Shown here: in pieces, positions 1-9,079 of the stretch
Numbering within the stretch: the first letter of the stretch is position 1
Layout: each line of letters starts with the position of its first letter
The notes under the pieces: model-generated
The model's database searches: none
Told to the model about the DNA's origin: nothing
The model's input: only the letters and a program-made list of their open reading frames with translations
DNA from: Altericroceibacterium xinjiangense
GTDB lineage: Bacteria > Pseudomonadota > Alphaproteobacteria > Sphingomonadales > Sphingomonadaceae
Direction: 5' to 3'
NCBI RefSeq assembly: GCF_003958635.1
Contig: NZ_RSEK01000006.1
Location: 124,001-188,000, forward strand
Length of the DNA: 64,000 bases
Position numbers and translations under genes: made by a program

Positions 1-15
1 AACAAGGAGCGAAGG

Positions 16-1155
16 GTGGACGCCCAGACAACGGCTGTCGAACAGAACGTGGAACCCGAAAAGGCTTCGCGCCGCTCCCCGCGTCGCAGACGAGGAGTGC
101 GGCTGGTGCTGCTCGCCATCCTGCTAGGGCTTGTCGCCCTCGGCATCGCCTGGTTCGTGGAGTATCAGCAAGTCGGGAAATACCTCGAAAGCACCGACGA
201 TGCCTACATCCAGGCCGATGCAGTCGTCGTCTCGCCAAAGATCGCCGGCTATGTCGAACAGGTGTTCGTTGCGGACAACCAGGCGGTGAAGCCCGGCGAT
301 CCGCTGGTGCGGATCGACCCCCGCGACTATCGCGCCCAGGCCGCGCAGGCGCAGGCGCAGATCGACATCGCCCGGGCAAATGCGGAGGGCGTACGCGCCC
401 AGATCGCGGAACAAGGCGCCGCCGTGCAGGAGGCGCAAGCCCAGCTGGACGCCGCCCAAAGCGATCTTGAACTCGCGCGCACCGAAGTGAACCGGTACGA
501 ACCACTCGTCGCCACCGGGGCGGAACCGCGCGAGGCGCTGACCCAGCGGCGGGCGCGGTTACAGCAGACGCAGGCGCAAGTCGCCGCGGCGCGGGCGGCG
601 CTGGAAGCAGCCCGCCGCCGCGTCGGCACGCTGGAGGCGCAAGTCGGCCAGACACTCGCCCAGGGTGAGGCTGGTGAGGCGCAGCTGTCGCAAGCGAACG
701 TCAACCTCGGCTCCACGGTTATCCGGGCGACCATCGCCGGCCGGATCGGCAACAAGAGCGTGCGCGCCGGCCAGTTCGTCCAGCCGGGCACCCGGCTGAT
801 GTCGACCGTCCCGGTCAGCCAGCTTTATGTCGAGGCGAACTTCAAGGAGACGCAAGTCGGCCTGATGCGCGTCGGCCAGCCTGTCACGATCGAAGTCGAT
901 GCGCTGGAGGGGATCGAACTTGCCGGCCGGGTGGACAGCTTTGCCCCCGGCACCGGGGCGCAGTTCTCTCTCCTTCCGCCGGAAAACGCGACCGGCAACT
1001 TCACCAAGATCGTCCAGCGGATCCCCGTGCGCATCTCGATTCAGGCTCCGGCCGCCGTGCGCGCGCTGCTGCTGCCCGGGATGTCGGTGACGACGACCGT
1101 GAACACCCTTTCCGCCAAGGGGAGCCTGGAACGGATCGAGCAGGCAGCCGAGTAA
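16..1155 (+). CDS. emrA: HlyD/EmrA-family periplasmic adaptor of a drug efflux pump
   Basis: Membrane-fusion protein that links an inner-membrane MFS pump to an outer-membrane channel. The 379-residue product has a basic cytoplasmic N-terminus, one membrane segment at about residues 28-47, a biotinyl-lipoyl half-motif around 60-105 (SPKIAGYVEQV), a long Ala/Gln-rich coiled-coil hairpin at about 105-225, and the second lipoyl half with a beta-barrel at about 230-365 (IRATIAGRIG). The start is GTG at 16, with AAGGAG at 4-9. The stop overlaps the ATG of the next gene by one base (TAATG), so the two are translationally coupled. Family and role follow from domain order and the adjacent EmrB-like and OprM-like genes; the substrate cannot be told. 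A regulator, if local, lies left of the window. Confidence 0.92.
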   Translation: MDAQTTAVEQNVEPEKASRRSPRRRRGVRLVLLAILLGLVALGIAWFVEYQQVGKYLESTDDAYIQADAVVVSPKIAGYVEQVFVADNQAVKPGDPLVRIDPRDYRAQAAQAQAQIDIARANAEGVRAQIAEQGAAVQEAQAQLDAAQSDLELARTEVNRYEPLVATGAEPREALTQRRARLQQTQAQVAAARAALEAARRRVGTLEAQVGQTLAQGEAGEAQLSQANVNLGSTVIRATIAGRIGNKSVRAGQFVQPGTRLMSTVPVSQLYVEANFKETQVGLMRVGQPVTIEVDALEGIELAGRVDSFAPGTGAQFSLLPPENATGNFTKIVQRIPVRISIQAPAAVRALLLPGMSVTTTVNTLSAKGSLERIEQAAE

Positions 1156-2720
1156 TGGCCAGCGCCGCACCGACGGCCGCCGCTGCCGGCGGCGCGCAGG
1201 AGAAAGCCGATCTCGGCGCGTGGCTGGCCGTCGCCGCCGGCACGCTGGGCGCGATGATGGCGACGCTCGACATCTCCATCGTCAACTCGGCCCTGCCCAC
1301 GATTCAGGGGGAAATCGGCGCGACCGCCACCGAAGCGACGTGGATCGCGACGTCCTACCTCGTCGCCGAAATCATCATCATCCCGCTGTCCGCCTGGCTT
1401 GAGCGGGTGCTCGGCCTGCGAACGCTCCTGCTGATCGCCGCAATTCTCTTTACCGGATTTTCAGTGGTCTGCGGAACCGCCAGCACCCTGACGATGATGG
1501 TAATCGGCCGCACGGGTCAAGGCTTCACCGGCGGGGCGATGATCCCCACGGCCATGACCATCATCGCCACTCGCCTGCCCCCAAGCCAGCAGCCCATCGG
1601 CTCGGCCGCCTTCGGGGTCACCGCCATCGCGGGCCCGGTGATCGGGCCGTTGCTGGGCGGCTGGCTGACCGAGGAATTCAGCTGGCATTACGCTTTTCTC
1701 ATCAACGTGCCGATCTGCGTGATCCTCGTGACGCTGCTGCTGGTCGGCCTGCCCCACCGGAAGATGAAGCCGGAACTGCTGGCGGACGCCGACTGGCTCG
1801 GCATCCTGGGCCTGGCGCTCGGGCTTGGCGGGCTGACCGTGATGCTGGAAGAAGGCAACCGGGAACAGTGGTTTTCCTCCGCGTTCATCGTCCAGCTGGC
1901 CGCCATGAGCGCCTTCGGGTTCGTATTGCTGGCAATCGGACAGGTGACCTCCGCGAGGCCGGTGATCCGGCTATCGCTGATGTTTGATCGCTCGTTCGGC
2001 AGCGTGATGGTCATGGCCCTGATGATGGGCATGGTCCTCTACGGCACCTCTTTCGTGATCCCGCAGTTCCTGGCCGCGATTGCCGACTACAACGCGCTCC
2101 AGGCTGGCAAGGTGGTGATGCTGTCCGGCATTCCCAGCATGATGCTGATGCCGTTCACGCCGCTGCTGATGCGGTACCTCGATCTGCGGGTCGCCGTTGC
2201 GGCCGGGATGCTGATCCTGGCGATGAGCTGCTATGTCGAGACGACCCTTACCGCGGCCGCGGACGGCGGCGATTTCGTCGTATCCCAGGTTCTGCGGGGC
2301 ACCGGGATGATCCTTGCTTTCGTGTTTCTCAACCAGGCAGCGATCTCGTCCGTTCCGCGCGAAAACGCCGGCGATGCGGCGGGCCTGTTCAACGCTGCCC
2401 GCAACATTGGCGGCTCGCTCGCGCTGGCAAGCCTCGCCACGATACAGGAGCAGCGCATGTGGCTTCACACTCGCAGGATCGAGGAACTGCTGCAGGCCAA
2501 CAACCTGGCCGTGCAGGACCATCTTGCCGGGATGACGGAAATGCTCGGCAGCGCCGAAGCTGCGCTGCGGGCGATTTCCGGCACTATCATGCGGGAAGCG
2601 CTGGTGATGACCTACAACGACCTGTTCTGGCTTCTGGCGGTAGGCACCGTCGCCGTGACCCCGCTCGTCCTGTTCCTGAAGCCGCTGCCGAAAGGCATCT
2701 CAGCGGCCCCGATGCATTGA
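1155..2720 (+). CDS. emrB: DHA2-family MFS multidrug transporter (EmrB/QacA type)
   Basis: Proton-driven drug exporter of the inner membrane. The 521-residue protein has the length and hydrophobic pattern of the 14-helix DHA2 family. It shows the family signature LDISIVNSALPTI in the first helix (about 38-50), GRTGQGFTGG near 117, and an antiporter motif-C-like segment GPVIGPLLGGW around 160. It overlaps the adaptor gene upstream by one base and is followed 8 bases later by the outer-membrane factor gene, giving a complete efflux operon. Drug specificity is not readable from the sequence. Confidence 0.93.
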   Translation: MASAAPTAAAAGGAQEKADLGAWLAVAAGTLGAMMATLDISIVNSALPTIQGEIGATATEATWIATSYLVAEIIIIPLSAWLERVLGLRTLLLIAAILFTGFSVVCGTASTLTMMVIGRTGQGFTGGAMIPTAMTIIATRLPPSQQPIGSAAFGVTAIAGPVIGPLLGGWLTEEFSWHYAFLINVPICVILVTLLLVGLPHRKMKPELLADADWLGILGLALGLGGLTVMLEEGNREQWFSSAFIVQLAAMSAFGFVLLAIGQVTSARPVIRLSLMFDRSFGSVMVMALMMGMVLYGTSFVIPQFLAAIADYNALQAGKVVMLSGIPSMMLMPFTPLLMRYLDLRVAVAAGMLILAMSCYVETTLTAAADGGDFVVSQVLRGTGMILAFVFLNQAAISSVPRENAGDAAGLFNAARNIGGSLALASLATIQEQRMWLHTRRIEELLQANNLAVQDHLAGMTEMLGSAEAALRAISGTIMREALVMTYNDLFWLLAVGTVAVTPLVLFLKPLPKGISAAPMH

Positions 2721-2728
2721 GGAGCGCC

Positions 2729-4165
2729 ATGCGCAAGCTCATCCCCCTTTCTTCTCTGCTCCTCCTCGGCGCCTGTACGGTGGGACCGGACTACGCGGGC
2801 CCTCCGCGGGTCCTGCCTCCCATTGGCGACGAGAACGGCAGCTTCGTTCGCGCTACGCCGACCATGCCGGAGGAGGAGCCGCAACTGGCCCGCTGGTGGC
2901 GGGCGCTTGACGATCCGGTGCTGAACCAGCTGGAACAGCAGGCGCTTGCCGCCAGCCCCGACCTCGCGGTCGCACGTGCCCGCGTCGAACAAGCCCGCGC
3001 CGCCCTGCGGATAGAGCGCCGAAATGATTACCCGACCGTCAGCGCGACGGGCACCGCGGCGCACCTGCGACTGCCCGGCCTTGACCTCGGAAGCGAGGAG
3101 GCGCCATCGGACGGCGCGAGCGCCGTCACGTTCTTCAACCTTGGCCTCAACGCCAGCTGGGAAATCGACTTGTTCGGTGGCGGACGGCGACTGAACCAGG
3201 CGGAACGGGCCCGGTTCGAAGCGGCAGAGGCCAGTGTCGCCGATGCGCAGGTTACCCTGACGGCCGCCGTAGCCCAGTCCTATCTGCAGCTGCGGGAAGC
3301 GCAGCTGCGCATAGCCCTGGGGGAACGGCAACTGGACGCAAGGCGCCAGGTGCTCGAGTTCATCCGGCAGCGTTTCGAACGGGGCACGGCTTCGCAAATT
3401 CATATCGAACAGCAGCAGGCCGAGATACGAAACGCCGAAGCGCAACTGCTCCCCTCTTACGCCGAAGCCGCCGCGTTCCAGAACGCGCTGGCGATCCTGA
3501 CGGGTCAGATCCCGGGATCGATCGATGCGCTGGTGAGCGGGAACGCGGCGATTCCCCTGCCCCCGGCGAGCGTCGCCGTCGGCGATCCCGCGGCTCTGCT
3601 ACGCCGCCGCCCCGACATCCGCGCTGCGGAGCGGCAGCTTGCCGCCGCGACCGACCGGATCGGCGCCACCGAGGCAGCGCGCCTGCCGCGGCTCAGCTTC
3701 ATGGGCATCCTCGGGATTGGCGGAACTCGCCTGACGGACCTTGGCCAACTGGACGATTTCACCACGATCGCGGCGCCGATGCTGGAGTGGAACCTGCTGG
3801 ACTTCGGGCAAGCAAAGGCGCGGGTAAATCAGGCAGAAGCAGCGCGCGACGAAGCGGAAGCGGCATACCGGGCGGTCGTTCTTGCAGCCTTGCGCGATGT
3901 CGAGGATGCGCTGGCGGCCTTCCGGTATCGCCGTGAGGTCGTCGCCAGCCTCGCACGGGCGGAAGAGAGCACCGCCCGGATCGTCGAATTGATGGGGCAA
4001 CGCTATCAGGCGGGTGTCGTGGCGCAGACAGAGGTGATCGAAGCGGAACGGCAGCATCTTGCCGCGGAGCAGGCGCTGGTCAGCGGCAAGACTGCGCTGA
4101 CGATCGCCTTCGTACAGGTCGAGAAGGCGCTTGGCCTTGGATGGTCGGCTGGGCCGGAAACGTGA
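2729..4165 (+). CDS. Outer-membrane efflux lipoprotein (OprM/NodT/TolC family)
   Basis: Outer-membrane channel of the pump encoded just upstream. The chosen ATG at 2729 sits behind a GAGGAGC ribosome site and gives a lipoprotein signal peptide with lipobox LLGAC (lipidated Cys16) followed by TVGPDY, the hallmark N-terminus of NodT-type factors. The frame stays open upstream of this point, but that extension reads through emrB and lacks a signal peptide, so it was rejected. Two outer-membrane efflux repeats fill about residues 60-260 and 275-465; LRRRPDIRAAERQLAAA near 290 is typical. Length is 478 residues, normal for the family. It is the last gene of the operon; a strong hairpin starts at its stop codon. 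Confidence 0.93.
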   Translation: MRKLIPLSSLLLLGACTVGPDYAGPPRVLPPIGDENGSFVRATPTMPEEEPQLARWWRALDDPVLNQLEQQALAASPDLAVARARVEQARAALRIERRNDYPTVSATGTAAHLRLPGLDLGSEEAPSDGASAVTFFNLGLNASWEIDLFGGGRRLNQAERARFEAAEASVADAQVTLTAAVAQSYLQLREAQLRIALGERQLDARRQVLEFIRQRFERGTASQIHIEQQQAEIRNAEAQLLPSYAEAAAFQNALAILTGQIPGSIDALVSGNAAIPLPPASVAVGDPAALLRRRPDIRAAERQLAAATDRIGATEAARLPRLSFMGILGIGGTRLTDLGQLDDFTTIAAPMLEWNLLDFGQAKARVNQAEAARDEAEAAYRAVVLAALRDVEDALAAFRYRREVVASLARAEESTARIVELMGQRYQAGVVAQTEVIEAERQHLAAEQALVSGKTALTIAFVQVEKALGLGWSAGPET

Positions 4166-4190
4166 AGGGCCGCGGAAATCCGCGGCCCTT
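4165..4190 (+). terminator. Hairpin terminator of the efflux operon
   Basis: Bases 4165-4176 and 4179-4190 are perfectly complementary (AAGGGCCGCGGA and its reverse complement), giving an 11-12 bp stem with a tiny loop directly after the outer-membrane factor stop. No long U tract follows, only a short CGATT. The next gene is convergent, so the hairpin may serve both strands. Confidence 0.7.
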
Positions 4191-4211
4191 CGATTAGCAA
4201 CTTCTCAATGA

Positions 4212-4838
4212 TTAGGCGCTGTCGCCCATCTCGATCCGCACGCGGCGGTTGAGCGGTTCGCGCACGCCGTCGCCAGTTTCAACGAGGGGCGGCCGTTCGC
4301 CTTCCGCTTCGGTTTCGATCACGTCGGCGGCGATGCCCTTGGTGCTGAGGTACTGCTTCACAGCCTCGGCACGCTCGCCGGAGAGCTCCTGATTGTACGG
4401 CACCGGACCAGCGCGGTCCGCAAACCCGGCCAACGTGATGCCTTCGGTTCTCGCGCCCGGATTTACCTGCACCAGCTGATCGAGCACTGCCTTGGCGCCG
4501 TCGGTCAGTTCGGCCGAATCGAAGGCGAAGTAGACCCGCGGGGTTGCGTCAGGATTGGCTGTCAGCCGCTGCAGGGCGTTCTGGTTTGCCTGAGCGGCGG
4601 TTTCCGCGGTCAGCGCAGTGCCGGCCGGCCCTACGGTGTCGACAGGTTCGGTCGTACCGGCCATTGGCGTGTTGTCGACCGGGGTCATCACCGCGGTTTC
4701 AGCAGCCATTGGGGCAACCGTTTCCACTTCGTCATCATCGGCGAAGATCCACCACAGCAGCAGGGCCAGCAAAATGAGAGCCAGCAGGATCCAGAGCCAT
4801 GCCAAGCTTGATTTCCGTTCAACCGGTATATTGGCCAT
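4212..4838 (-). CDS. Membrane-anchored OmpA-domain protein
   Basis: The start at 4838 is set by AGGAG at 4846-4850. The 208-residue product has one hydrophobic helix at about 12-31 flanked by a charged N-terminus and an acidic DDDE segment. An Ala/Thr/Pro-rich linker of about 65 residues follows, then a C-terminal OmpA/MotB peptidoglycan-binding domain from about 97 (VYFAFDSAELTDGAKAVL, then NRRVRIEM at the end). Established knowledge: such domains bind diaminopimelate in peptidoglycan. The N-terminal helix looks like an uncleaved anchor rather than a signal peptide, so the protein probably tethers the inner membrane to the wall; this is inference. It is monocistronic, with about 300 bases of non-coding DNA upstream. 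Confidence 0.85.
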   Translation of the reverse strand: MANIPVERKSSLAWLWILLALILLALLLWWIFADDDEVETVAPMAAETAVMTPVDNTPMAGTTEPVDTVGPAGTALTAETAAQANQNALQRLTANPDATPRVYFAFDSAELTDGAKAVLDQLVQVNPGARTEGITLAGFADRAGPVPYNQELSGERAEAVKQYLSTKGIAADVIETEAEGERPPLVETGDGVREPLNRRVRIEMGDSA

Positions 4839-5109
4839 TTGGGTTCTCCTCTTAGCGCCGGATCGTCCGGCCCATGTCTGCGGCGGCTGCGGCCTGCGAT
4901 CCCGCAAGTGTTCGCCTCCGGAACGTGACTCCGCACCTGTCGGCTGACGAAGAAGTCCAGTTCCACAGCAAATGCGGAATAGCCGCCATCGTTCCCTTTC
5001 CCGAAGCGACGAGTTGCATGCGGGCACCGCTGAGCGGTGGAACGGCAGACTTCCAGATGCGTAATTTGGGCAGCCGGCTTTCCTCTTGGCCGGATACGCG
5101 TCCCTACCT
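4839..5109. other. Non-coding stretch with two small hairpins
   Basis: About 270 bases separate the OmpA-like gene from the MFS gene terminator. No frame here looks coding. The stretch holds the OmpA-gene ribosome site (4846-4850), a 6-bp stem GCCGGA/TCCGGC at 4857-4871 just upstream of it, which could sit in the 5' leader, and a perfect 6-bp stem CACCGC/GCGGTG at 5025-5039. The OmpA-gene promoter must lie here, but no convincing -35/-10 pair was found. Confidence 0.5.
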
Positions 5110-5131
5110 GCCCCCCGCTTCGGCGGGGGGC
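5110..5131 (-). terminator. GC-rich hairpin terminator after the MFS gene
   Basis: Bases 5110-5118 pair with 5123-5131 as a 9-bp G/C stem. Read on the plus strand the loop is the extra-stable UUCG tetraloop closed by C-G. It begins 5 bases after the stop codon of the minus-strand MFS gene and is the likely end of that transcript; on the minus strand the tail is only weakly U-rich. Confidence 0.65.
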
Positions 5132-5136
5132 TTCTC

Positions 5137-6405
5137 TCAGGCAGCTTGTTCCGCCACCCATTCGCGCCGCAGGTGAGGGCCAGCCAAGGCCATCAGCAGC
5201 GCGGCAACGCCGTAGAGCGCAAGCGCGTAGAGCATCGAATACCGCAGGGCCTCAGCTCCATAGACGGGCGTGAGGAATTCCGAAAAGGCACCCAGCGCGT
5301 AAATCCCGCCGCCGAGGCCGATCAGGTTGTTGATCAGCAGGAACAAGGCCGAGGCCGTCGCCCGCGCCGGAGGTGAAACGAGGTGCTGGATCGCGGAGAG
5401 CACCGGCCCCAGCCAGACATAGGACAACCCCTGCGGCACCAGGAATAGGAGGAACGCGACCTTCGCGCTGGAACTGCTGATCCCGGCGGCGAACAGCGGA
5501 GTGCCGATCACGTAGGCCAGCGCGGGGACATACCCGTACCAGGCCCGGTTCCTACCCCCCAACCGGTCAGCCACCCAGCCGCCGCCGAGCACGCCGGCGA
5601 TACCGCCCAGCAGCAGGAGCGCGCCGTAGAATTGGGAGGCCTGGATCAAGTCAAAACCGAAACTGCGCTGCAGCAGGCTCGGCAGCCAGAACGCGATGCC
5701 GTAACCGATCATCGAGGACGAGGCCGCGCCGAATGACAGCAGCCAGAAGGCGCGCTTGCCCGCCAGAAGCCGGGCCGTCTCGCCAAAGGACGGCCTTTCG
5801 GATGGAGTGTCGCCTACAGCTGCGCGCGGCCGGTCCCGGACCAGCAGCTTGAACAGCGGCGCGACGAGCAAGCCGCCCAATCCGACAACGAAGAACGCCA
5901 GTCTCCAGCTGATCGCGCTGGCGATATAGCCGCCCGCCAGCACCCCTGCCGCCGAACCGATCGGAATCCCGAGCGAGTAGATCGACAAGGCAAACGCGCG
6001 CCGCTTGCTGGGGAAATAGTCCCCGATGACGGCATAGGACGGGGCAACTCCGCCCGCTTCCCCGACGCCCACACCCAGCCGGGCGAGGAATATCTGCCCG
6101 AAGCTCTGCGCCAGCCCACAGGCCGCGGTGAACCCGCTCCACACCACCAGCGAGACGGTTATCACCCAGGACCGACTGGTGCGGTCCGCCAGCGCGGCAA
6201 GCGGTACGGCCAGGGTGGAATAGAGCAGCGCGAAAGCAAAGCCCCCAAGCAGCCCCATCTGGCTGTCGCTCAGCTCAAGGTCGCGCTGGATCGGCGCGGC
6301 TAGAATGGCGAGGATCTGCCGGTCTATGAAGTTGAACACGTAGACGATCAGCAGCATCGTCAGCACGACGCCCGGTTTTGCGGCGCTTTGTTCCGGGGCA
6401 CTCAT
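5137..6405 (-). CDS. MFS transporter, spinster-like family
   Basis: A 422-residue, 12-helix major facilitator. The N-terminus runs into helix 1 with VYVFNFIDRQILAILAAPI, a signature of the spinster-related MFS group common in sphingomonads. The loop 2-3 motif (LADRTSRSWVI) and GVGEAGGVAPSY in helix 4 support this. The substrate is unknown; homologues are often annotated loosely as carriers of organic acids or aromatic compounds. Its ATG overlaps the stop of the upstream hydrolase gene (ATGA), so the two form one operon. Transport of a substrate that the hydrolase cleaves is a reasonable but unproven idea. Confidence 0.88.
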   Translation of the reverse strand: MSAPEQSAAKPGVVLTMLLIVYVFNFIDRQILAILAAPIQRDLELSDSQMGLLGGFAFALLYSTLAVPLAALADRTSRSWVITVSLVVWSGFTAACGLAQSFGQIFLARLGVGVGEAGGVAPSYAVIGDYFPSKRRAFALSIYSLGIPIGSAAGVLAGGYIASAISWRLAFFVVGLGGLLVAPLFKLLVRDRPRAAVGDTPSERPSFGETARLLAGKRAFWLLSFGAASSSMIGYGIAFWLPSLLQRSFGFDLIQASQFYGALLLLGGIAGVLGGGWVADRLGGRNRAWYGYVPALAYVIGTPLFAAGISSSSAKVAFLLFLVPQGLSYVWLGPVLSAIQHLVSPPARATASALFLLINNLIGLGGGIYALGAFSEFLTPVYGAEALRYSMLYALALYGVAALLMALAGPHLRREWVAEQAA

Positions 6406-7262
6406 TCGCCGACGTACCTGGCGAGGAAAGTCTCGAGCGCCGCGAAAGCCTCCGGCTCATCCAGCAGCGGGGCATGCCCCCGGCGCGGGACGTCCACCCG
6501 GGAAAACGGGCCCGGATGGCGACGAGCCATTTGCCGGGCGGTGCCAGCGCTCAGGAGATCGGACAACTCACCGCGCAGGAGCAGGACAGGAACGGCGGCC
6601 AGCGCATCCCACAGCGGCCATAAATCGGGGGGCGCCACGCCGCCCTCGTTCTGGAACCCTGCGGCAATCGCCGGATCATAGGCGAAGGCGATCCGGCCAT
6701 CCTCCCCTTCCCGGCACGTGCGCTGGGCAAAGTCGTTCCAGTCCCGCCCGGTGAAGTCGGGAAAGGCATCCTGGTTGATCGCCTTGCACCGGGCCGCCGC
6801 TTCGGCCCAGGTGGCGAAGGGTTCACCCGGTCCGACATAGCCCGCGATCCGCCTCAGCCCCGCGGGGTCGATTTCAGGACCGATGTCGTTGAGCACGATG
6901 GCCGGGATACGGTCCGGCTGCATCGACGCCATGATCATCGCCATCAGCCCGCCCATCGACGTGCCGATCAGCCCCGCCCGGTCGATCGCCAACCCATCGA
7001 GCAGGACGAACATGTCCTGGACATAGATGTCCGGGCGGTAATTCGCCCGATCGGAATCCGGCTGCGACAAGCCGCGCCCGCGCTGATCAGGCACGATCAG
7101 GCGGTACCGCCCGGAAAGGCAAGCCGCCAGCGGCTCGAAATCCGCGCTGTTGCGGGTGAGCCCGTGCATCAGTAGCAGGGCTGGCCCTTCCCCCGGGTAA
7201 TCCCGGGCGAAAAGGTCCAGCTTTCCGTCCGCGCTCCGATAGCGATGCTCCGCAAATTCCAC
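6402..7262 (-). CDS. Alpha/beta hydrolase
   Basis: A 286-residue alpha/beta-fold hydrolase. The start is taken as GTG at 7262 because GGAGG lies 7 bases before it; an ATG farther upstream has no support and would extend the protein with non-family sequence. Visible features: oxyanion-hole motif LLMHGLTRN (about 30-38), nucleophile elbow GTSMGG (Ser102), a probable acid in GELSD and the catalytic His in GHAPLLDEP near the C-terminus. Such enzymes are esterases, lactonases or C-C hydrolases; the substrate is not readable. It is first in an operon with the MFS gene and divergent from the GMC oxidoreductase, with about 170 bases of promoter region between. Confidence 0.87.
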   Translation of the reverse strand: MEFAEHRYRSADGKLDLFARDYPGEGPALLLMHGLTRNSADFEPLAACLSGRYRLIVPDQRGRGLSQPDSDRANYRPDIYVQDMFVLLDGLAIDRAGLIGTSMGGLMAMIMASMQPDRIPAIVLNDIGPEIDPAGLRRIAGYVGPGEPFATWAEAAARCKAINQDAFPDFTGRDWNDFAQRTCREGEDGRIAFAYDPAIAAGFQNEGGVAPPDLWPLWDALAAVPVLLLRGELSDLLSAGTARQMARRHPGPFSRVDVPRRGHAPLLDEPEAFAALETFLARYVGE

Positions 7263-7434
7263 TGTTCGCCTCCGCCAGCCGGCGTCCGTAGCGGAAAGTG
7301 GACGGGACGAACACTGGAGAGCCACGTTGATCCGGCGGCCGATCTTCCGGCAAGCGGAAGCGCAAGCTCCCCCGTCATCGAGGATCGGTTTGCGGAGAGC
7401 GCCGATTTCCGCAATAGGGAGCACCGGAGGAACC

Positions 7435-9033
7435 ATGTCGGATTGCGATTACATCATCGTTGGTGCGGGCAGCGCCGGTTGCGTGCTGGCCAACCGGCTG
7501 AGCGAGGACCCCACCGTGCAGGTCGTGCTGCTGGAAGCAGGCGGGTCGGATCGCCACCCGCTGATCGAAATGCCGCTCGCGTGGATGACCGCATCGTCCA
7601 GCCCCCGTTTCGGCTGGGGCACGGAAAGCGAGGCGGAGCCGCACCTTGATGGCCGCGTCCAGCCCCTGCCACGCGGAAAGCTGCTGGGCGGGTGCAGCTC
7701 GATCAACGGAACGATGTACATCCGGGGCATGGCCGCCGATTACGATTCCTGGGCAGCCAGCGGTCTGCCCGGCTGGGGCTACGCAGACGTCTTGCCCTAT
7801 TTCAAGCGAGCGGAACGCAACTGGCGCGGCGCCGGGCCGGAACATGGCGGCGAAGGACCGCTCGCCGTCACCCCGATGAAGACTCATCCGGAACTCTATC
7901 CGGCCTTCATCGAGGCGGCGCAGGAACTCGGCTATCAGGAAACCGACGATTTCAACGTGGCGGAGCCCGAAGGCTTCGGCATTCCCGATTGCACGATCCG
8001 CAACGGCCGCCGGGACAGCACCGCGCGCGCTTATCTGGAACCGGCAAAGAACCGGCCGAACCTGCGGGTCGTCACCAGCGCGCAAGCCACCCGCGTGCTG
8101 ATCGAGGATGGCCGGGCATCCGGCGTCGAATACCGGCAGGAAGGCCCCTTGCGCCAGCTGCGCGCGCGGCGGGAAGTGATCCTGAGCGCGGGCGCGTTCC
8201 ATTCGCCCCAGCTGTTGATGCTGTCTGGCATTGGCCCGGCGAGCCACCTGAAGGAAATCGGCATCGATCCGCTGGTCGATCTCCCCGGCGTCGGCGCGAA
8301 CCTGCAGGACCACCCGATCGCCCTCACCTTCTGGCAGGCATCGAAGAACCACACGTTTGAGCGCGACCTGCGGCTTGACCGGCTGGCGTTCTCCGTCGCC
8401 CGGTGGTGGTTGACCGGGAAAGGCCATCCCGCGCAAAGCCCGCTGACCGTGCAAGGCTTCTACCGCTCCAGCGACAAGGAAGACCGGCCCGACATCCAGT
8501 TCCAGGTCAGCCATACGTCCTACGCTGCGCGCCCGTGGTTTCCTGGCGTACGCAAAGGCGTGGGCCACCAGCTGTCAGCCGGAACCTTGCTGCTCAACCC
8601 CGAAAGCCGGGGCCGCGTGTCGCTCCGTTCCGCCGACCCGGCCGAAAACCCGCGCATCCTGCTGAACTTCCTGGCCGAGGAATCCGACCGGGTGCGGATG
8701 CGCGAGATGGTCCGGTTCATGCGCCGCTTCTTCGCCACAGCCCCGGTCAGCGAGCACGTCAGCGCGGAACTGGCGCCCGGCGCCGACGCGACATCGGACG
8801 AGGCGATCGATGGCTGGCTGCGCGCCAGCGTGATGAGCGGCGGGCACCCGACCAGCACCTGCGCAATGGGCACCGGAAAGCAGGCCGTGGTCGATGCGCA
8901 GCTGCGGGTGCGCGGAGTGCCCGGCTTGCGGGTGGTCGATGCATCGGTGATGCCCGACATCATCCGGGGCAACACCAACGCTCCGACTGTCATGATCGCC
9001 GAAAAGGCATCGGATCTGCTGCGCGGGGCGTGA
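7435..9033 (+). CDS. GMC-family FAD oxidoreductase (choline dehydrogenase-like)
   Basis: FAD-dependent alcohol dehydrogenase of 532 residues, the usual family length. The N-terminal dinucleotide fold starts at residue 5 with YIIVGAGSAGC. GMC signature 1 is visible around residues 78-90 (RGKLLGGCSSINGTMYIRG) and signature 2 around 255-270 (GAFHSPQLLMLSGIG). The C-terminal active-site block has GGHPTSTCAMG (His) and RGNTNAPT (Asn). The ATG at 7435 is chosen because GGAGG precedes it by 4 bases; the open frame upstream lacks the fold. Close relatives oxidise choline, long-chain or aromatic alcohols; betA-type function is not supported because no betaine genes are adjacent. Confidence 0.92.
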   Translation: MSDCDYIIVGAGSAGCVLANRLSEDPTVQVVLLEAGGSDRHPLIEMPLAWMTASSSPRFGWGTESEAEPHLDGRVQPLPRGKLLGGCSSINGTMYIRGMAADYDSWAASGLPGWGYADVLPYFKRAERNWRGAGPEHGGEGPLAVTPMKTHPELYPAFIEAAQELGYQETDDFNVAEPEGFGIPDCTIRNGRRDSTARAYLEPAKNRPNLRVVTSAQATRVLIEDGRASGVEYRQEGPLRQLRARREVILSAGAFHSPQLLMLSGIGPASHLKEIGIDPLVDLPGVGANLQDHPIALTFWQASKNHTFERDLRLDRLAFSVARWWLTGKGHPAQSPLTVQGFYRSSDKEDRPDIQFQVSHTSYAARPWFPGVRKGVGHQLSAGTLLLNPESRGRVSLRSADPAENPRILLNFLAEESDRVRMREMVRFMRRFFATAPVSEHVSAELAPGADATSDEAIDGWLRASVMSGGHPTSTCAMGTGKQAVVDAQLRVRGVPGLRVVDASVMPDIIRGNTNAPTVMIAEKASDLLRGA

Positions 9034-9079
9034 AACTTATCTCCGCTCACGCGTTAAGGCAGCGAAACGTGAGAGGGCG

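Noticed and set aside
2459-2728. 90-codon upstream extension of the outer-membrane efflux protein
   Set aside because: Lies inside emrB in another frame and would bury the lipoprotein signal peptide that begins at 2729.
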